Shown here: piece after piece, positions 1 to 8,379 of the stretch
Position numbering within the stretch: the first letter of the stretch is position 1
Layout: each line of letters begins with the position of its first letter
NCBI GenBank assembly: GCA_046328715.1
Contig: JAXLWB010000050.1
Coordinates: 7,172-71,171 of the forward strand
Source: JAXLWB01 sp046328715
GTDB taxonomy: Bacteria; Chloroflexota; Anaerolineae; Caldilineales; Caldilineaceae
Direction: 5' to 3'
Length of the DNA stretch: 64,000 nucleotides
The notes under the pieces: generated by a model
What the model saw: the letters and a program-made list of their open reading frames with translations, nothing else
What the model was told of the DNA's origin: nothing
The model's database searches: none
Program-made: the position numbers and the translations under genes

Positions 1-282
1 GGCGCTGTTTTACACACAGGCGAGCAGGGCAAGGGTGATGGGGTCATGGAGTTTGATCTCTATGGCAGCGGTGAAGGTTTCATCGTGACTGCCGATACGA
101 ATGGCGCGTTCGCAGGCAGCGATCGGGCCGAAGGGTTTACCACCAATTCGCGCGACATCGACGTACCGACACTAATTGCGGGTGGCTACTGTGAAGATGC
201 TACTACCTGCCAGGTATTTTATGATTCATGGGGTTGCAAAGGCCATCATAGCTGGGAAGCAACCTTTCAACGCAATTATTAG
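1..282 (+). CDS. C-terminal part of an unrecognised, probably secreted protein (5' end outside window)
   Basis: The frame is open from the first base of the window to a TAA at 280-282, so this is the 3' end of a longer gene; the first ATG at 46 is probably internal. The visible 93 residues are rich in Gly, Asp and Thr, with Cys residues only in the last third (GGYCEDATTCQ, then WGCKGHH). That pattern would suit an exported beta-rich domain with a disulphide. No family was recognised. An alternative frame at 176-370 overlaps it and looks like a shadow. Confidence 0.5.
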   Translation, partial: GAVLHTGEQGKGDGVMEFDLYGSGEGFIVTADTNGAFAGSDRAEGFTTNSRDIDVPTLIAGGYCEDATTCQVFYDSWGCKGHHSWEATFQRNY

Positions 283-366
283 GCAGAACGCAGGCTGCAA
301 GGTACAATCTTATCTTCCTCCATCTTGCACCCCTGTAAACTGCAATTTTGATGATTACGAGGCTGT

Positions 367-3006
367 GTGAAAGAGCAATATATCAAGTTAGCCCCCTTGT
401 TTCAAGGGTTTTCTGAACAAGAATTGGAGAGTATCGCCAATGGTTTTGCCCCCGGTCAAAATCCAACTGGGGCGAAATTATTAAATACAGGTGAACGTAG
501 TGATGCGATTTATCTCGTCAATCATGGCTTTGTGCGCCTGACCAACGAAAGTGGCTACAATCTAGCGACATTGGGCCCTGGTAGCATTCTAGGTGATGCC
601 AGCATGTTACGCGCTGTGCCCCAAGATGTAAGTGCACTCGCCGCCACCGATGTTGAATACTGGAAGTTGACCGATCGCGCTTTACGTTCGATTATTTTGC
701 GACAACCCACCATTGGGCTAAAGCTTGGACAAAATTTGGGTGGCCAAGTGGTGCAGATGGAAGACTATCTGCTACAACGCTTGACTAATATTCCAGAGTT
801 CGGCACCCTCCCTCAAAACACATTGCAAGCCGTTGCTGCGGCGCTGCAACCCCGTCGACTTGCTGCCGGGCAGACTCTCTATCGTTCTGGTGAAAAAGCT
901 GCGAATCTCTACGTGGTTGAAAGCGGCTCACTTGAGCTGCGCGAGGATGCCGAGGCCACAAACGCCCAACGCGCCGAACCAGGAACCATCATTGGTGCCA
1001 GCGCACTGCTAACTAACAAACCATATACGCATTCAGCCGTGGCTGCGGCAGATAGTCTAGTCTGGGTGCTAAGCGGCGAAACCTTCCAGACTATCAACGC
1101 GCGCCATCCTGGGCTGCGTCGTAGCTTGAGCCACAATATGCGGACGCCGCTGGGCCGCAGCGATCAGAATTCTGCCGCTACCCGTCTAGGGCAGATGCCG
1201 CTTTTTGCCGAGCTGCCACAACCTGTGTTGCAATCGATCGCTCAACGCATCCTACTGCAACATGTCTCTGCGGGTGATCGTGTCTACCGCAGCGGCGATG
1301 CTGGTGATGCGCTTTATATGATCGAAAGTGGCGAAATTGAACTCACTGGCGAAAACAACCAAGGCATTCTGGAAGAACGAGCACGAATCGGCGATGGCGG
1401 TTTCTTTGGCGAGATGAGCCTATTAAACGGTTCGGTACGTACTGAAGATGCCACCGCACGGCGTAACAGCAATCTTTGGGTGCTAACAAAGCCTGACTTG
1501 GATGCACTTTCTGTCAAACATCCTGCCATCAGCAAAGCACTCAGCCAGGGTGTTGCTAATCAACTCGCCGTCGTGCAAGATGATGTCGAACGGTTTCATC
1601 ACTTTCCTCTCTTGGCGGAATTGAGCAAAGAGGATCTGCGCCAGATTTCGCCAGCCTTACGCCCAACGCGCTTCCGCTCGGGTGAACAGATCTTTCGTAT
1701 CAACGCACCCAGCGATACACTCTATTTGATTGAACATGGCGAAGTGCGGATGCAACAGATCAGCGGCGAAAGCTGGTTTCTGGGTGAAGGCGAAATCTTT
1801 GGCGAACGCTCGTTGTTGACCAATCAACCCAACAACGCCAGCGCCGTAGCCGAGACCGACGTGGATCTGTGGACGCTACATAAACGAGACTTCGAAGCAC
1901 TGACCCGCCGCAATCCATCCTTAGGGCTGAACATGAGTCGTGCGTTGGCAGACTATATGCGCCACGCTCCGGACGATCAGTTACCCTATGACGAAGATCC
2001 CTTTGAACCGGCATCGTCGTCCGTTAACTATGAAAGTACAGCCAACAACCGCCGGCGACAGGCCGCTGCAACCCCGTTGCAAAGTCGTAATCAACTGCCT
2101 GGCCCAGTGGAGCGGGGTGGTTTTGGCCAATGGTTTGGCGAGCTAAGCATGATGGGCAAAATCAACATCATTTTGTTGATCTTGCTCCTGGTGATTATTG
2201 TCGGCGTCCTCGCAACTACCTTGTTCCGCGTGATGCTCGGCAGCCGCGTTGCGAGCGGTGCGGCTTTACCACTCAATGCCCTGCGCCAGGTGATGTTACA
2301 GGGCAGCTACGATGTTGCTTCCATCAATCAAGACGCAGCACGTGCGCTGGCTCTAGCCGATCGCCAGGTCCCACCGACTCCTACGTATACCCCGCTTCCA
2401 ACCAATACGCCTGTTCAGCAGGCAGGGGCTGCGGTTGTTGCCGCTACGCCTGAGCCCACTGCGATTCAGGAAGGGGTCTTTGTTGAGAATTTTCAAGCTG
2501 CTTCGAGTGTGTCGGATGCATCGGTAGCACCTGCACCCGTCGTGGCATCGCAGGAGGCTCCGCCGGCAATTGCTGCCGCCGCAATTCCAGACCGTGTTTG
2601 GGATTCCAGGTTGGATCAACTTGGAGTAAAGGTGACCGATGCGTCGGTTGCGCCGGGTCAGCAATATTGGCGTTTGGTCGAAGCGCGCTGGGAAGATGAG
2701 TCACAAGCCGGTGGAAAGCATCATCTCTTTGTCGAGGTGCGGGACGAAAATGGCGCACGCATTGTGGGCCAGCCGGTCACCGCCTTCTGGGGCGATGGTA
2801 GCTATACAGGTCCAACCGAAGACAAAGCGGCTCCAGATTATGCCTGGAACTATGACATGTATGCGGCTGGTTATGCCTATAGTGTCAAAGTGGAGGGGTT
2901 ACCCAGCGACGTGCTGAGTGGCGCTGGCCTGGGCGATCTCAATAAGCGCTTTTTCCGCATCCACGTCGCCTATTATCTGGTCTACCAGAAAACCACGAAG
3001 CAATAA
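367..3006 (+). CDS. Membrane protein with four tandem cyclic-nucleotide-binding-like domains
   Basis: The 879-residue protein starts at a GTG with an ACGAGG ribosome-binding site 5 nt upstream. Four CRP/cNMP-type beta-barrels can be read at about residues 8-125, 138-255, 273-400 and 410-530; each has a GE(R/K)S/A-D-LY core followed by a GxxxGE/D-type turn (GSILGDASML, GGFFGEMSLL, GEIFGERSLL). One transmembrane helix follows at 599-622, then a Pro/Thr linker near 670 and a C-terminal beta-rich domain from about 745. With cytoplasmic sensors and an outer C-terminal domain it may transmit a nucleotide signal across the membrane; that role is inference. No HTH or kinase domain is present. Ligand binding is untested, because the phosphate-cassette Arg is not conserved in every repeat. 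Confidence 0.8.
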   Translation: MKEQYIKLAPLFQGFSEQELESIANGFAPGQNPTGAKLLNTGERSDAIYLVNHGFVRLTNESGYNLATLGPGSILGDASMLRAVPQDVSALAATDVEYWKLTDRALRSIILRQPTIGLKLGQNLGGQVVQMEDYLLQRLTNIPEFGTLPQNTLQAVAAALQPRRLAAGQTLYRSGEKAANLYVVESGSLELREDAEATNAQRAEPGTIIGASALLTNKPYTHSAVAAADSLVWVLSGETFQTINARHPGLRRSLSHNMRTPLGRSDQNSAATRLGQMPLFAELPQPVLQSIAQRILLQHVSAGDRVYRSGDAGDALYMIESGEIELTGENNQGILEERARIGDGGFFGEMSLLNGSVRTEDATARRNSNLWVLTKPDLDALSVKHPAISKALSQGVANQLAVVQDDVERFHHFPLLAELSKEDLRQISPALRPTRFRSGEQIFRINAPSDTLYLIEHGEVRMQQISGESWFLGEGEIFGERSLLTNQPNNASAVAETDVDLWTLHKRDFEALTRRNPSLGLNMSRALADYMRHAPDDQLPYDEDPFEPASSSVNYESTANNRRRQAAATPLQSRNQLPGPVERGGFGQWFGELSMMGKINIILLILLLVIIVGVLATTLFRVMLGSRVASGAALPLNALRQVMLQGSYDVASINQDAARALALADRQVPPTPTYTPLPTNTPVQQAGAAVVAATPEPTAIQEGVFVENFQAASSVSDASVAPAPVVASQEAPPAIAAAAIPDRVWDSRLDQLGVKVTDASVAPGQQYWRLVEARWEDESQAGGKHHLFVEVRDENGARIVGQPVTAFWGDGSYTGPTEDKAAPDYAWNYDMYAAGYAYSVKVEGLPSDVLSGAGLGDLNKRFFRIHVAYYLVYQKTTKQ

Positions 3007-3044
3007 ATACAGAGTACTCAACTCTGGAGAGTATAGAAACACAG

Positions 3045-3108
3045 CGTCCTCGGCACAGCGCAGAACATTCCTGATTTAGCGGAAATCGTCTGCGCTGTGC
3101 CGAGGACG
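3045..3108. repeat. 19-bp perfect inverted repeat between convergent genes
   Basis: Arms at 3045-3063 and 3090-3108 are perfectly complementary (start CGTCCTCGGC) with a 26-nt spacer. It lies between two converging genes and could stop transcription from both sides, but no T-run follows the stem. Confidence 0.85.
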
Positions 3109-3123
3109 TTTGCGTTATTATAG

Positions 3124-3798
3124 CTACGAAAAAATCGTAATATCTTGTTTGCCGTTTACCGTTTGGCGACTGCTACGGATGGCAACATGCTCTTCGCCAG
3201 CAGCATTGGGGCGCAGGATTGTTCCCCAGATTTTGTTGGCCATCTGGTTGCTATGCTCCACGGCTGCACGGTAAGGATGTCCTTGCAGCCAACTCCGTAG
3301 AAAAACTGATAAGCTCGGCTCGGGAAACCAATTTACTCCTACTGCGCCGTTGACTGCTTTTGCGCCTAACGCCATCCAAGTCTCCGCCAAAGTCATCCCA
3401 TAACAATTGAGCCCATAGACCATCCGCACATCCAGCACGTTCGGATCGGCCTGATAGGCGGCGCGCAATGGATCAAAGGTTTCTGGCCCAACCCAATGTT
3501 TGCCTTTGTAGCCAAGCAGCCGCCCTTCGTGGCCGTGAACCAGCAGCAACACATCTACCTGGTGAGTGCGGCTCGCCTCCAGCAAGGCTTTACTCAATTC
3601 CGGGCCAACGGCTCGCTCATCTTCGAGAATGATCACCTGATCGTAGCGGCGATATGCGCCGTAGAGATGGAGGAGCAACTTGGCGTACTCTTCGGTCACA
3701 TAGTCAACAGTATCCATTGCCCATTGTGGCAGGTTGAGGCCGTGAATGTGACCCACATTTTCTAGAAAGACGATCAGTGCTAAAGGTTTGTGCGACAT
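3124..3798 (-). CDS. Unknown protein with a His/Cys dyad, possibly caspase-like (clan CD)
   Basis: This 224-residue soluble protein has no signal peptide or membrane helix. After a predicted beta-strand (VDVLLLVHGHEG) comes an HGH motif, and about 50 residues later a second strand ends in GLNCYG, followed by a helix and ALGAKAVNGAVGVNWF. A strand-HG then strand-C order is the hallmark of clan CD cysteine peptidases (caspase, gingipain and CHAT folds), so a peptidase-like fold is a reasonable guess. The family was not recognised and the substrate is unknown. It ends 16 nt past the hairpin at 3045-3108 and is transcribed away from the gene at 4358. Confidence 0.65.
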   Translation of the reverse strand: MSHKPLALIVFLENVGHIHGLNLPQWAMDTVDYVTEEYAKLLLHLYGAYRRYDQVIILEDERAVGPELSKALLEASRTHQVDVLLLVHGHEGRLLGYKGKHWVGPETFDPLRAAYQADPNVLDVRMVYGLNCYGMTLAETWMALGAKAVNGAVGVNWFPEPSLSVFLRSWLQGHPYRAAVEHSNQMANKIWGTILRPNAAGEEHVAIRSSRQTVNGKQDITIFS

Positions 3799-3832
3799 AG
3801 GGGTTAGATGTAGAAGAGAGGCAAAGTAGCAG

Positions 3833-3865
3833 GGCGGCAGAATGGCAGCTTATCACTCTACCGCC
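3833..3865. repeat. Weak inverted repeat with octad words
   Basis: Degenerate 8-nt words of the GCAAAGTG type begin near 3822. A 12-bp imperfect stem (3833-3844 with 3854-3865, G-U pairs allowed) can form. It resembles the clearer octad palindromes at 40923 and 54572. Confidence 0.4.
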
Positions 3866-3871
3866 TTGAAT

Positions 3872-4174
3872 TTAGTCTTGAGATTCTTCTTCGCGGGCTA
3901 CGACGAGCTTAACTTGAAGATCGTTGGTCACACGTTCCATTTGTTCTTTCAACTCGCTCCAGGCGTCGGATAGAAAGATACGTCGTGCTTCATCCATATC
4001 CTTGACCACTCCGCCCCCCAGGATCTGCGGCGAGTTGCCATAAATCGTGAACCAAACGTCGGAAAAACGAAACCCCAGTCGCGCCAAACCTGGCGCAACC
4101 TTATTAGCAAGCGTATCCTGGCATTCTTGTTCTTTGCCAGGCTGCATATTATACGAAATCATCACTTTGTACAT
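3872..4174 (-). CDS. Small dimeric alpha/beta-barrel-like protein
   Basis: The start chosen is the ATG at 4174, because a GGGGA ribosome-binding site sits 9 nt upstream; an in-frame start at 4201 would add nine residues. The 100-residue product (MYKVMISYNMQPGKEQECQD...) has the beta-alpha-beta-beta layout and the PGKEQE turn of ferredoxin-like dimeric barrels (NIPSNAP/EthD/ABM-type). Members of this superfamily are small monooxygenases or ligand binders. No catalytic residues are conserved enough to choose, so a function is not assigned. Confidence 0.6.
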   Translation of the reverse strand: MYKVMISYNMQPGKEQECQDTLANKVAPGLARLGFRFSDVWFTIYGNSPQILGGGVVKDMDEARRIFLSDAWSELKEQMERVTNDLQVKLVVAREEESQD

Positions 4175-4271
4175 GTTAACAAATCCCCACAATCGGCGCA
4201 CTCAAAGCATGGATTCTTCTCGATTGATTGTAACACGCATCTTGCGATGGGTAACAAACCAGGAATGGAGT

Positions 4272-4347
4272 ATGACAAGATGAAGGGATGACAGGATAAC
4301 AAGATGATGAATTCGTCTATAATTCCGTCATCCCTTCATCTTGTCAT
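4272..4347. repeat. 21-bp perfect inverted repeat, ATGAAGGGATG family
   Basis: Arms at 4272-4292 and 4327-4347 are exact reverse complements (start ATGACAAGATG) with a 34-nt spacer. Related copies occur at 38634-38696 and 59704-59756. It lies between the 3872 gene and the 3' end of the MFS gene. Confidence 0.9.
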
Positions 4348-4357
4348 CTCTTCACCC

Positions 4358-5671
4358 TTAATCGGCGGCGGCAGCGACAGCAAGCAATTCTGTCAAGCGC
4401 ACCTCAGCATCGCGGCGGAACTCCTCGACGCTGATCTGTCTGAAATACCAAACAGCAAAGAGCAAGCTGGCAGCTTCCAATCCAAAGACAATCATATAGC
4501 CGAAGAGATGGCTGCCCGTCAAAGAGAGCGTTATATCCCGTAGAAATCCACTGCCGATACTGCCCAGCGCCTGTCCTGCAAAGTTAGCTACACCCCAGGC
4601 ACCCATATACATACCGGCTGCCTCGGGCACAGTCATGTCGAGCATAAAGCTGAGATTGCTCACGGTCATCAAGCCGCCCCCTAACCCCAAAAAGAAGACG
4701 ACGCCCATAAACCAATGATCCAGTTGCAGAAGGCCACAGAGGATAATCAAGGCAAAGGCCAGAGCGGAGAGAATCGCTCCCCAGTTGGCGACTGGCCGTT
4801 TGCCGAAGCGACGCATCAACCACAGTCCGCCAATCAGGGTAATAAAGACGCCCATGCCCCAGATCGATTCAAGTCGTGTGGTCGCCGCCACACTGAGTTT
4901 CATCACTTCACCGCCATAGGGCTCCAAGAGTACATCCTGCGCACGCACGCCAATCAGCACCAGCAACAGGTAGACAAAGAATCGTAGTGCCGAGCGATTG
5001 TTCATCAGCAGGCGGATCGAAGCCAGCGGATGGTTCGCATCATTCTGTACAGAGGCTGTAGCCGGGCGACGTGCTTCCACCCCGAGCGAGCCAACCACAA
5101 TCAGTGTACTTGCTACAATCCAGATGATGCCAAAGGCATTAAAGAGAGCTTGCTCCGTGTATGGTTCTAACATACGAGAGATGCCGATGCCCGCAGCGAT
5201 GGCGGAGAGGATCATCACCGTCCACATGATGCTCACGGTGCGGCTACGCCAACTTTCCTGACCATGAGTCAGTTCGCTGATCAACGATAGGTAACTGACC
5301 GAGGCCAGATTCACTCCGATTCCCCACAGCGCAAAGGCAGAGAAAGCAACCAGCAGACCCAATACACCCCCATTGGGAATCCAATCGACAAAATGAGGAG
5401 TAAGGTAACTGCCTGTCGTTGCCATCAGCCCGCCCAGCAACATCCAGGGCGAACGATGCCGCCCCCAAAGTGGATGTTTGTCGGCCCAGGCACCCATCAC
5501 CACTTGTAAGGGCGAAAGTAGATTCTGCGACGAGATCAATACGCTCACCAGCAAGGCTGATAGCTGCATCTCGGCAATCATAATCCGATTGAGAGTACCA
5601 CTAATCGGCACAGCGGTCAGAGCCACACCGACGTGGATGAGTGTAAGTTGTATAACCTTTTTCCAGTTCAT
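4358..5671 (-). CDS. MFS transporter of the PucC/BCD family
   Basis: This 437-residue protein has about twelve hydrophobic segments. After the second helix comes GAWADKHPLWGRHRSPWML, which matches the cytoplasmic loop signature of PucC-type major facilitator proteins (G-x-R-R-x-P). The family includes light-harvesting assembly factors of phototrophs, but similar carriers occur in non-phototrophic Chloroflexota. No bacteriochlorophyll genes are nearby, so a general transport role for an unknown solute is the safer reading. It is divergent from the gene at 5804 and shares a 132-nt promoter region with it. Confidence 0.8.
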   Translation of the reverse strand: MNWKKVIQLTLIHVGVALTAVPISGTLNRIMIAEMQLSALLVSVLISSQNLLSPLQVVMGAWADKHPLWGRHRSPWMLLGGLMATTGSYLTPHFVDWIPNGGVLGLLVAFSAFALWGIGVNLASVSYLSLISELTHGQESWRSRTVSIMWTVMILSAIAAGIGISRMLEPYTEQALFNAFGIIWIVASTLIVVGSLGVEARRPATASVQNDANHPLASIRLLMNNRSALRFFVYLLLVLIGVRAQDVLLEPYGGEVMKLSVAATTRLESIWGMGVFITLIGGLWLMRRFGKRPVANWGAILSALAFALIILCGLLQLDHWFMGVVFFLGLGGGLMTVSNLSFMLDMTVPEAAGMYMGAWGVANFAGQALGSIGSGFLRDITLSLTGSHLFGYMIVFGLEAASLLFAVWYFRQISVEEFRRDAEVRLTELLAVAAAAD

Positions 5672-5803
5672 ACGATATCGTTATGAATGATCGTTTTCCA
5701 TAGTTTCTCTAAGATTCCCATCTGTTCCGATAAGTTTATCATGGCCAATCAAAAAGGTGAAGCACAAACAAGGGTACAATTGTAATTCTCTATCCAGAGT
5801 GGT

Positions 5804-6349
5804 ATGCTCATCTTCATGTTTTGGCTCTTACTGGTTATTTTGCTGCTCAGCCTACTTGGTTTTCTGCTTTGGGGATGGGCGAAGCGAACACATGAGGCTA
5901 CCGGACTTCCGGTTGGCAAGGTGGTTTATAGTGACACAGGTGCGGAGGAAAGCGTCGAGGCTCCACTCATCAGCCGCCGCTATGGCTTGGTTGGCCGCCC
6001 CGATTACCTGATTCACACCGAAGTGGGCGGTAAAAAGGTAACGATCCCAGTCGAAGTGAAGAGTCGAAAACATCCGCCGGTAATCTTCGAAAATCACACC
6101 CTACAATTGGCAACCTACTGTCTGTTGGTTGAGGAAAAATATGGAGTCACACCTCCCTACGGTCTGTTGCGCTATGCCGATGCGACCTTTGAGGTAACCT
6201 TTACCGATCAGCTACGTTATACTGTGTTGTCCGCAGCCGACGCCCTGCGCCGGGCGCGCACAACGCCTGATGTTCACCGTCAACATCAAGATGCCGATCG
6301 CTGCAAAAGTTGCGGTTATCGACATGCCTGTGGCGAAGAGTTGCTCTAA
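5804..6349 (+). CDS. Membrane-anchored Cas4/RecB-like PD-(D/E)XK nuclease
   Basis: The 181-residue protein opens with a transmembrane helix (residues 3-24), followed by a Cas4/DUF83-type nuclease domain. Visible motifs are GRPD (D67), VEVKS (E84 and K86) and QLATY (Q101 and Y105), the order expected for a RecB-family active site. Near the C-terminus is CKSCGYRHAC (C167, C170, C176), three of the four cysteines that hold the Fe-S cluster in Cas4; the usual upstream cysteine is missing. No other cas gene or CRISPR array is present. A TACAAT hexamer at 5775-5780 may be the -10 box. Its role is not known; DNA end processing at the membrane is inference. Confidence 0.8.
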   Translation: MLIFMFWLLLVILLLSLLGFLLWGWAKRTHEATGLPVGKVVYSDTGAEESVEAPLISRRYGLVGRPDYLIHTEVGGKKVTIPVEVKSRKHPPVIFENHTLQLATYCLLVEEKYGVTPPYGLLRYADATFEVTFTDQLRYTVLSAADALRRARTTPDVHRQHQDADRCKSCGYRHACGEELL

Positions 6350-6388
6350 AGAACGTACGCTGCCGCTAACGGCCCAGAATCCCGCAAG

Positions 6389-7051
6389 TTAATAAGGGAA
6401 TGAGCTGCTTTCATTCTCTGGCGATGCCGGTCGTAGAGAGCTGCTATGAGCGAGAGCCGAAAGGAGTGACCCCGGCAGTGCGGCAAGCTGCTGTGGCAGA
6501 TCAATGTCGGTTTGGAGACCTGGTGAAGTTATGGAATGGATCGGAAGTTGTGCGCGCTGAGCAGCCGCACAGTGGCGTTTGAAACTATTTCGACCAAAGC
6601 GAAAGGGTATCGCTGTCGGTGGCTGAAGGAAGAGCGCATTGGTACCACCATCCGGGCTAGGGGCGATGACGACGGACGAAGTTGATGTCGCCTGCTGTAC
6701 GAGACTGTGCAAATCCTCAATTGTCAATAGCGGCAAATCGGCTGGCAGCACCAACAAAGCATCCGCTTGTTTGGCCATAGCATGGCAACGTCCCTGTGCC
6801 AATGCCCGGTTCAAACCACTCCCCTGTTCAGCCAGCGCTTCTACCCCGTGGGAACGAGCTAACTCTAGTGCCCGCGGATCGCGGCTAATGACGGTGGCAC
6901 CGCTGAAAATTTTTGCGGAAAGCGCAGTGGCGAGCACATGCTGTAACAAGGCTTGATTGAGCGAACGCCGTTCTCCCTCAGTGAGGACTGATGCAAGACG
7001 GCTTTTCCCTTGGGCAAAGGGTTTGACTGGCAGTAACAACCAAAGATTCAT
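6389..7051 (-). CDS. cofC: CofC/FbiD-type phospholactate or PEP guanylyltransferase
   Basis: This 220-residue protein starts MNLWLLLPVKPFAQGKSRL; the PVKxxxxxKSRL nucleotide-binding motif at the N-terminus, the VLPADLPLL strand, and SPDGGTNALFL with FGRNSF are typical of CofC. The enzyme uses GTP to activate 2-phospholactate or phosphoenolpyruvate in coenzyme F420 synthesis. A TTG at 7072 would add seven residues, but the ATG at 7051 puts the conserved PVK motif where the family has it. No other F420 genes are in the window. It lies downstream of rplY but is separated from it by a terminator and a hairpin. Confidence 0.85.
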   Translation of the reverse strand: MNLWLLLPVKPFAQGKSRLASVLTEGERRSLNQALLQHVLATALSAKIFSGATVISRDPRALELARSHGVEALAEQGSGLNRALAQGRCHAMAKQADALLVLPADLPLLTIEDLHSLVQQATSTSSVVIAPSPDGGTNALFLQPPTAIPFRFGRNSFKRHCAAAQRAQLPIHSITSPGLQTDIDLPQQLAALPGSLLSALAHSSSLRPASPENESSSFPY

Positions 7052-7067
7052 GGAGCAAGGAGCGGAT

Positions 7068-7099
7068 GGCAAGAAGCAGGTGGCAACCTGCTTCTTGCC
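7068..7099. repeat. 14-bp perfect hairpin before cofC
   Basis: Arms at 7068-7081 and 7086-7099 (GGCAAGAAGCAGGT and its complement) have a 4-nt loop. It sits directly upstream of cofC and overlaps the possible TTG start. Confidence 0.8.
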
Positions 7100-7102
7100 T
7101 TT

Positions 7103-7138
7103 CTAAACAAACAAGCCAGCGTATTTCTGCGCTGGCTT
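7103..7138 (-). terminator. Intrinsic terminator of rplY
   Basis: Read on the minus strand, a 9-bp stem AAGCCAGCG / CGCTGGCTT (7130-7138 with 7113-7121) with an 8-nt loop is followed by GTTTGTTT. It lies 44 nt after the rplY stop codon. Confidence 0.75.
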
Positions 7139-7181
7139 GGCTACGACGTTCGATTGAGAGACTGGAAGATCAAACTGAAGA

Positions 7182-7814
7182 TTATTCTTCTTCGTCTTGT
7201 TTGCCCTTCTTGACCACTTCGGGTTCTGCGGTAGCACCTTCTCCGGCTTTCTCGTCTGCACCAGCGCCCACAGGCAACATGGAGTAGACATGCTCGTTCT
7301 CATCGGCCAAATAAGTAACACCCGGCAAATTAGGCAGATTGGAGACGAGAATTGCATGTTCCAGACTCAAGCCAGTGATATCGACCTCAATCACCGTGGG
7401 CAGGTCGACAGGTAGGGCTTCAATGAGGATGCTTTCACGGTTCTGCAGCACCATCACATCCGATGCCATAGCGAGCGGTTTGCCTACGCCGTTGATCGGA
7501 ACTTCGACCTTTTGCTTTTCATCCATACGCACAGCATAGAGGTCAACATGCAACAGTCGATGATGAACGGGGTGGCGTTGCACCTCGCGCACGAGTACGT
7601 TCTGCATCGGTCCGCCCGCAACATTTAACTCAACCAATTGGGAGGTTCCGCCGTGGGTCAGCACGTGGGATAGATTGCGTTCGGCAATCTGCAAGTTTTG
7701 TGATTCGATCCCTTTGCCGTAAACGACCACAGGAACCATGCCCGTGGCACGCAATGGTTTTACTCGTGCTCGGGTTGCCTCTCTTTTTTCGGCGTCAAGT
7801 TTCAGCTTTGTCAT
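7182..7814 (-). CDS. rplY: 50S ribosomal protein L25 (TL5/CTC type)
   Basis: The start at 7814 follows GAGGAG by 7 nt; an in-frame start at 7847 is less likely. The 210-residue protein has the L25 5S-rRNA-binding domain (LDAEKREATRARVKPLR, then GMVPVVVYGKG) at residues 1-95 and the longer CTC beta domain (LPVDLPTVIEVDITGL) at about 95-185. A Glu/Lys-rich acidic tail follows. It is the two-domain form common outside the gamma-proteobacteria. It binds 5S rRNA in the large ribosomal subunit. The downstream terminator shows that it is probably transcribed alone. Confidence 0.95.
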   Translation of the reverse strand: MTKLKLDAEKREATRARVKPLRATGMVPVVVYGKGIESQNLQIAERNLSHVLTHGGTSQLVELNVAGGPMQNVLVREVQRHPVHHRLLHVDLYAVRMDEKQKVEVPINGVGKPLAMASDVMVLQNRESILIEALPVDLPTVIEVDITGLSLEHAILVSNLPNLPGVTYLADENEHVYSMLPVGAGADEKAGEGATAEPEVVKKGKQDEEE

Positions 7815-8095
7815 TAAAAACTCCTCTAAACAGCGCCCAAAGCGCAAGTCCTGATTTTATAAGTCAATTTATTGCATTGGTTTCACAACCAAAGGGCATA
7901 TGCAAGTTTGTAATCCCGAGAGCCAAGCAAAATGGCTCATGATGAGCATAAAAAACTCACAAATTGTTCTCTATGGATGGTATGCAATTATTCCCCAAAA
8001 AAGGGCGTGCCCTTGAGTATAACAAACGCGACGGGTGCAAGTCAATTTTTTATTAGCTATCGGGTGCATTTATTCGAGGCCTTTGCACACGTATA

Positions 8096-8153
8096 CAGAG
8101 TCCCACACGTTAGTAAGGGTGATCTGTTTCCCTTACTAACGTGTGGGACTCTG
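8096..8153. repeat. 24-bp perfect inverted repeat, CAGAG family
   Basis: Arms 8096-8119 and 8130-8153 are exact complements with a 10-nt loop; the arm begins CAGAGTCCC and contains ACGTTAGTAAGGG. Relatives with the same outer CAGAG/CTCTG ends or the same inner TTAGTAAGGG core occur at 26587, 41980 and 44564. Confidence 0.92.
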
Positions 8154-8327
8154 AAAGGCCATGCTGCCCTGAAATGTACCGTACCTCGCAACCTCTGTTG
8201 ACAGAGATTGCGTCATTCAGCTACAATGTCGTTCTAGCTCCAAACTTTTCCGCTGTAAGCAAATGATTAGGCGACAACTATGTGACTGTTGAGTCGATGA
8301 TTTAGACCAACATTTTTTGTGACAAGG

Positions 8328-8356
8328 TTGAAAACTATATCAATCAATCCCATAAT
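8328..8356 (+). promoter_or_regulatory. Sigma-70-like promoter of the cox operon
   Basis: TTGAAA (8328-8333), a 17-nt spacer and CATAAT (8351-8356) predict a start near 8363, giving a leader of about 17 nt that holds the AAGGAGAG ribosome-binding site. Confidence 0.6.
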
Positions 8357-8379
8357 CGATTTTGTAAGGAGAGAAAGAG

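Larger units (their letters stand above)
7815..8379. other. 565-nt gene-free region between rplY and coxS
   Basis: No convincing coding frame was found here. The stretch is AT-richer than its surroundings and holds the divergent promoters of rplY and the cox operon, a 24-bp perfect hairpin (8096-8153) and a TTGAAA-N17-CATAAT promoter at its right end. Confidence 0.6.

Noticed and set aside
176..370. 64-residue open frame overlapping the first two genes
   Set aside because: It overlaps a better frame on one side and the GTG start on the other, has no ribosome-binding site and no recognisable sequence.
3045..3108. Classical rho-independent terminator
   Set aside because: The stem is strong but has no T-run on either side; the same is true for most other hairpins here, so they are listed as repeats.
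4358..5671. Photosynthesis gene (PucC)
   Set aside because: No bacteriochlorophyll, reaction-centre or chlorosome genes are nearby, and the family also occurs in non-phototrophs.
5804..6349. CRISPR-Cas locus suggested by the Cas4-like gene
   Set aside because: No other cas gene and no direct-repeat/spacer array was seen anywhere in the window; the hairpins near it are palindromes, not CRISPR repeats.
8096..8153. MITE or insertion-sequence end
   Set aside because: No target-site duplication, transposase or second end was seen; the element is only the hairpin.
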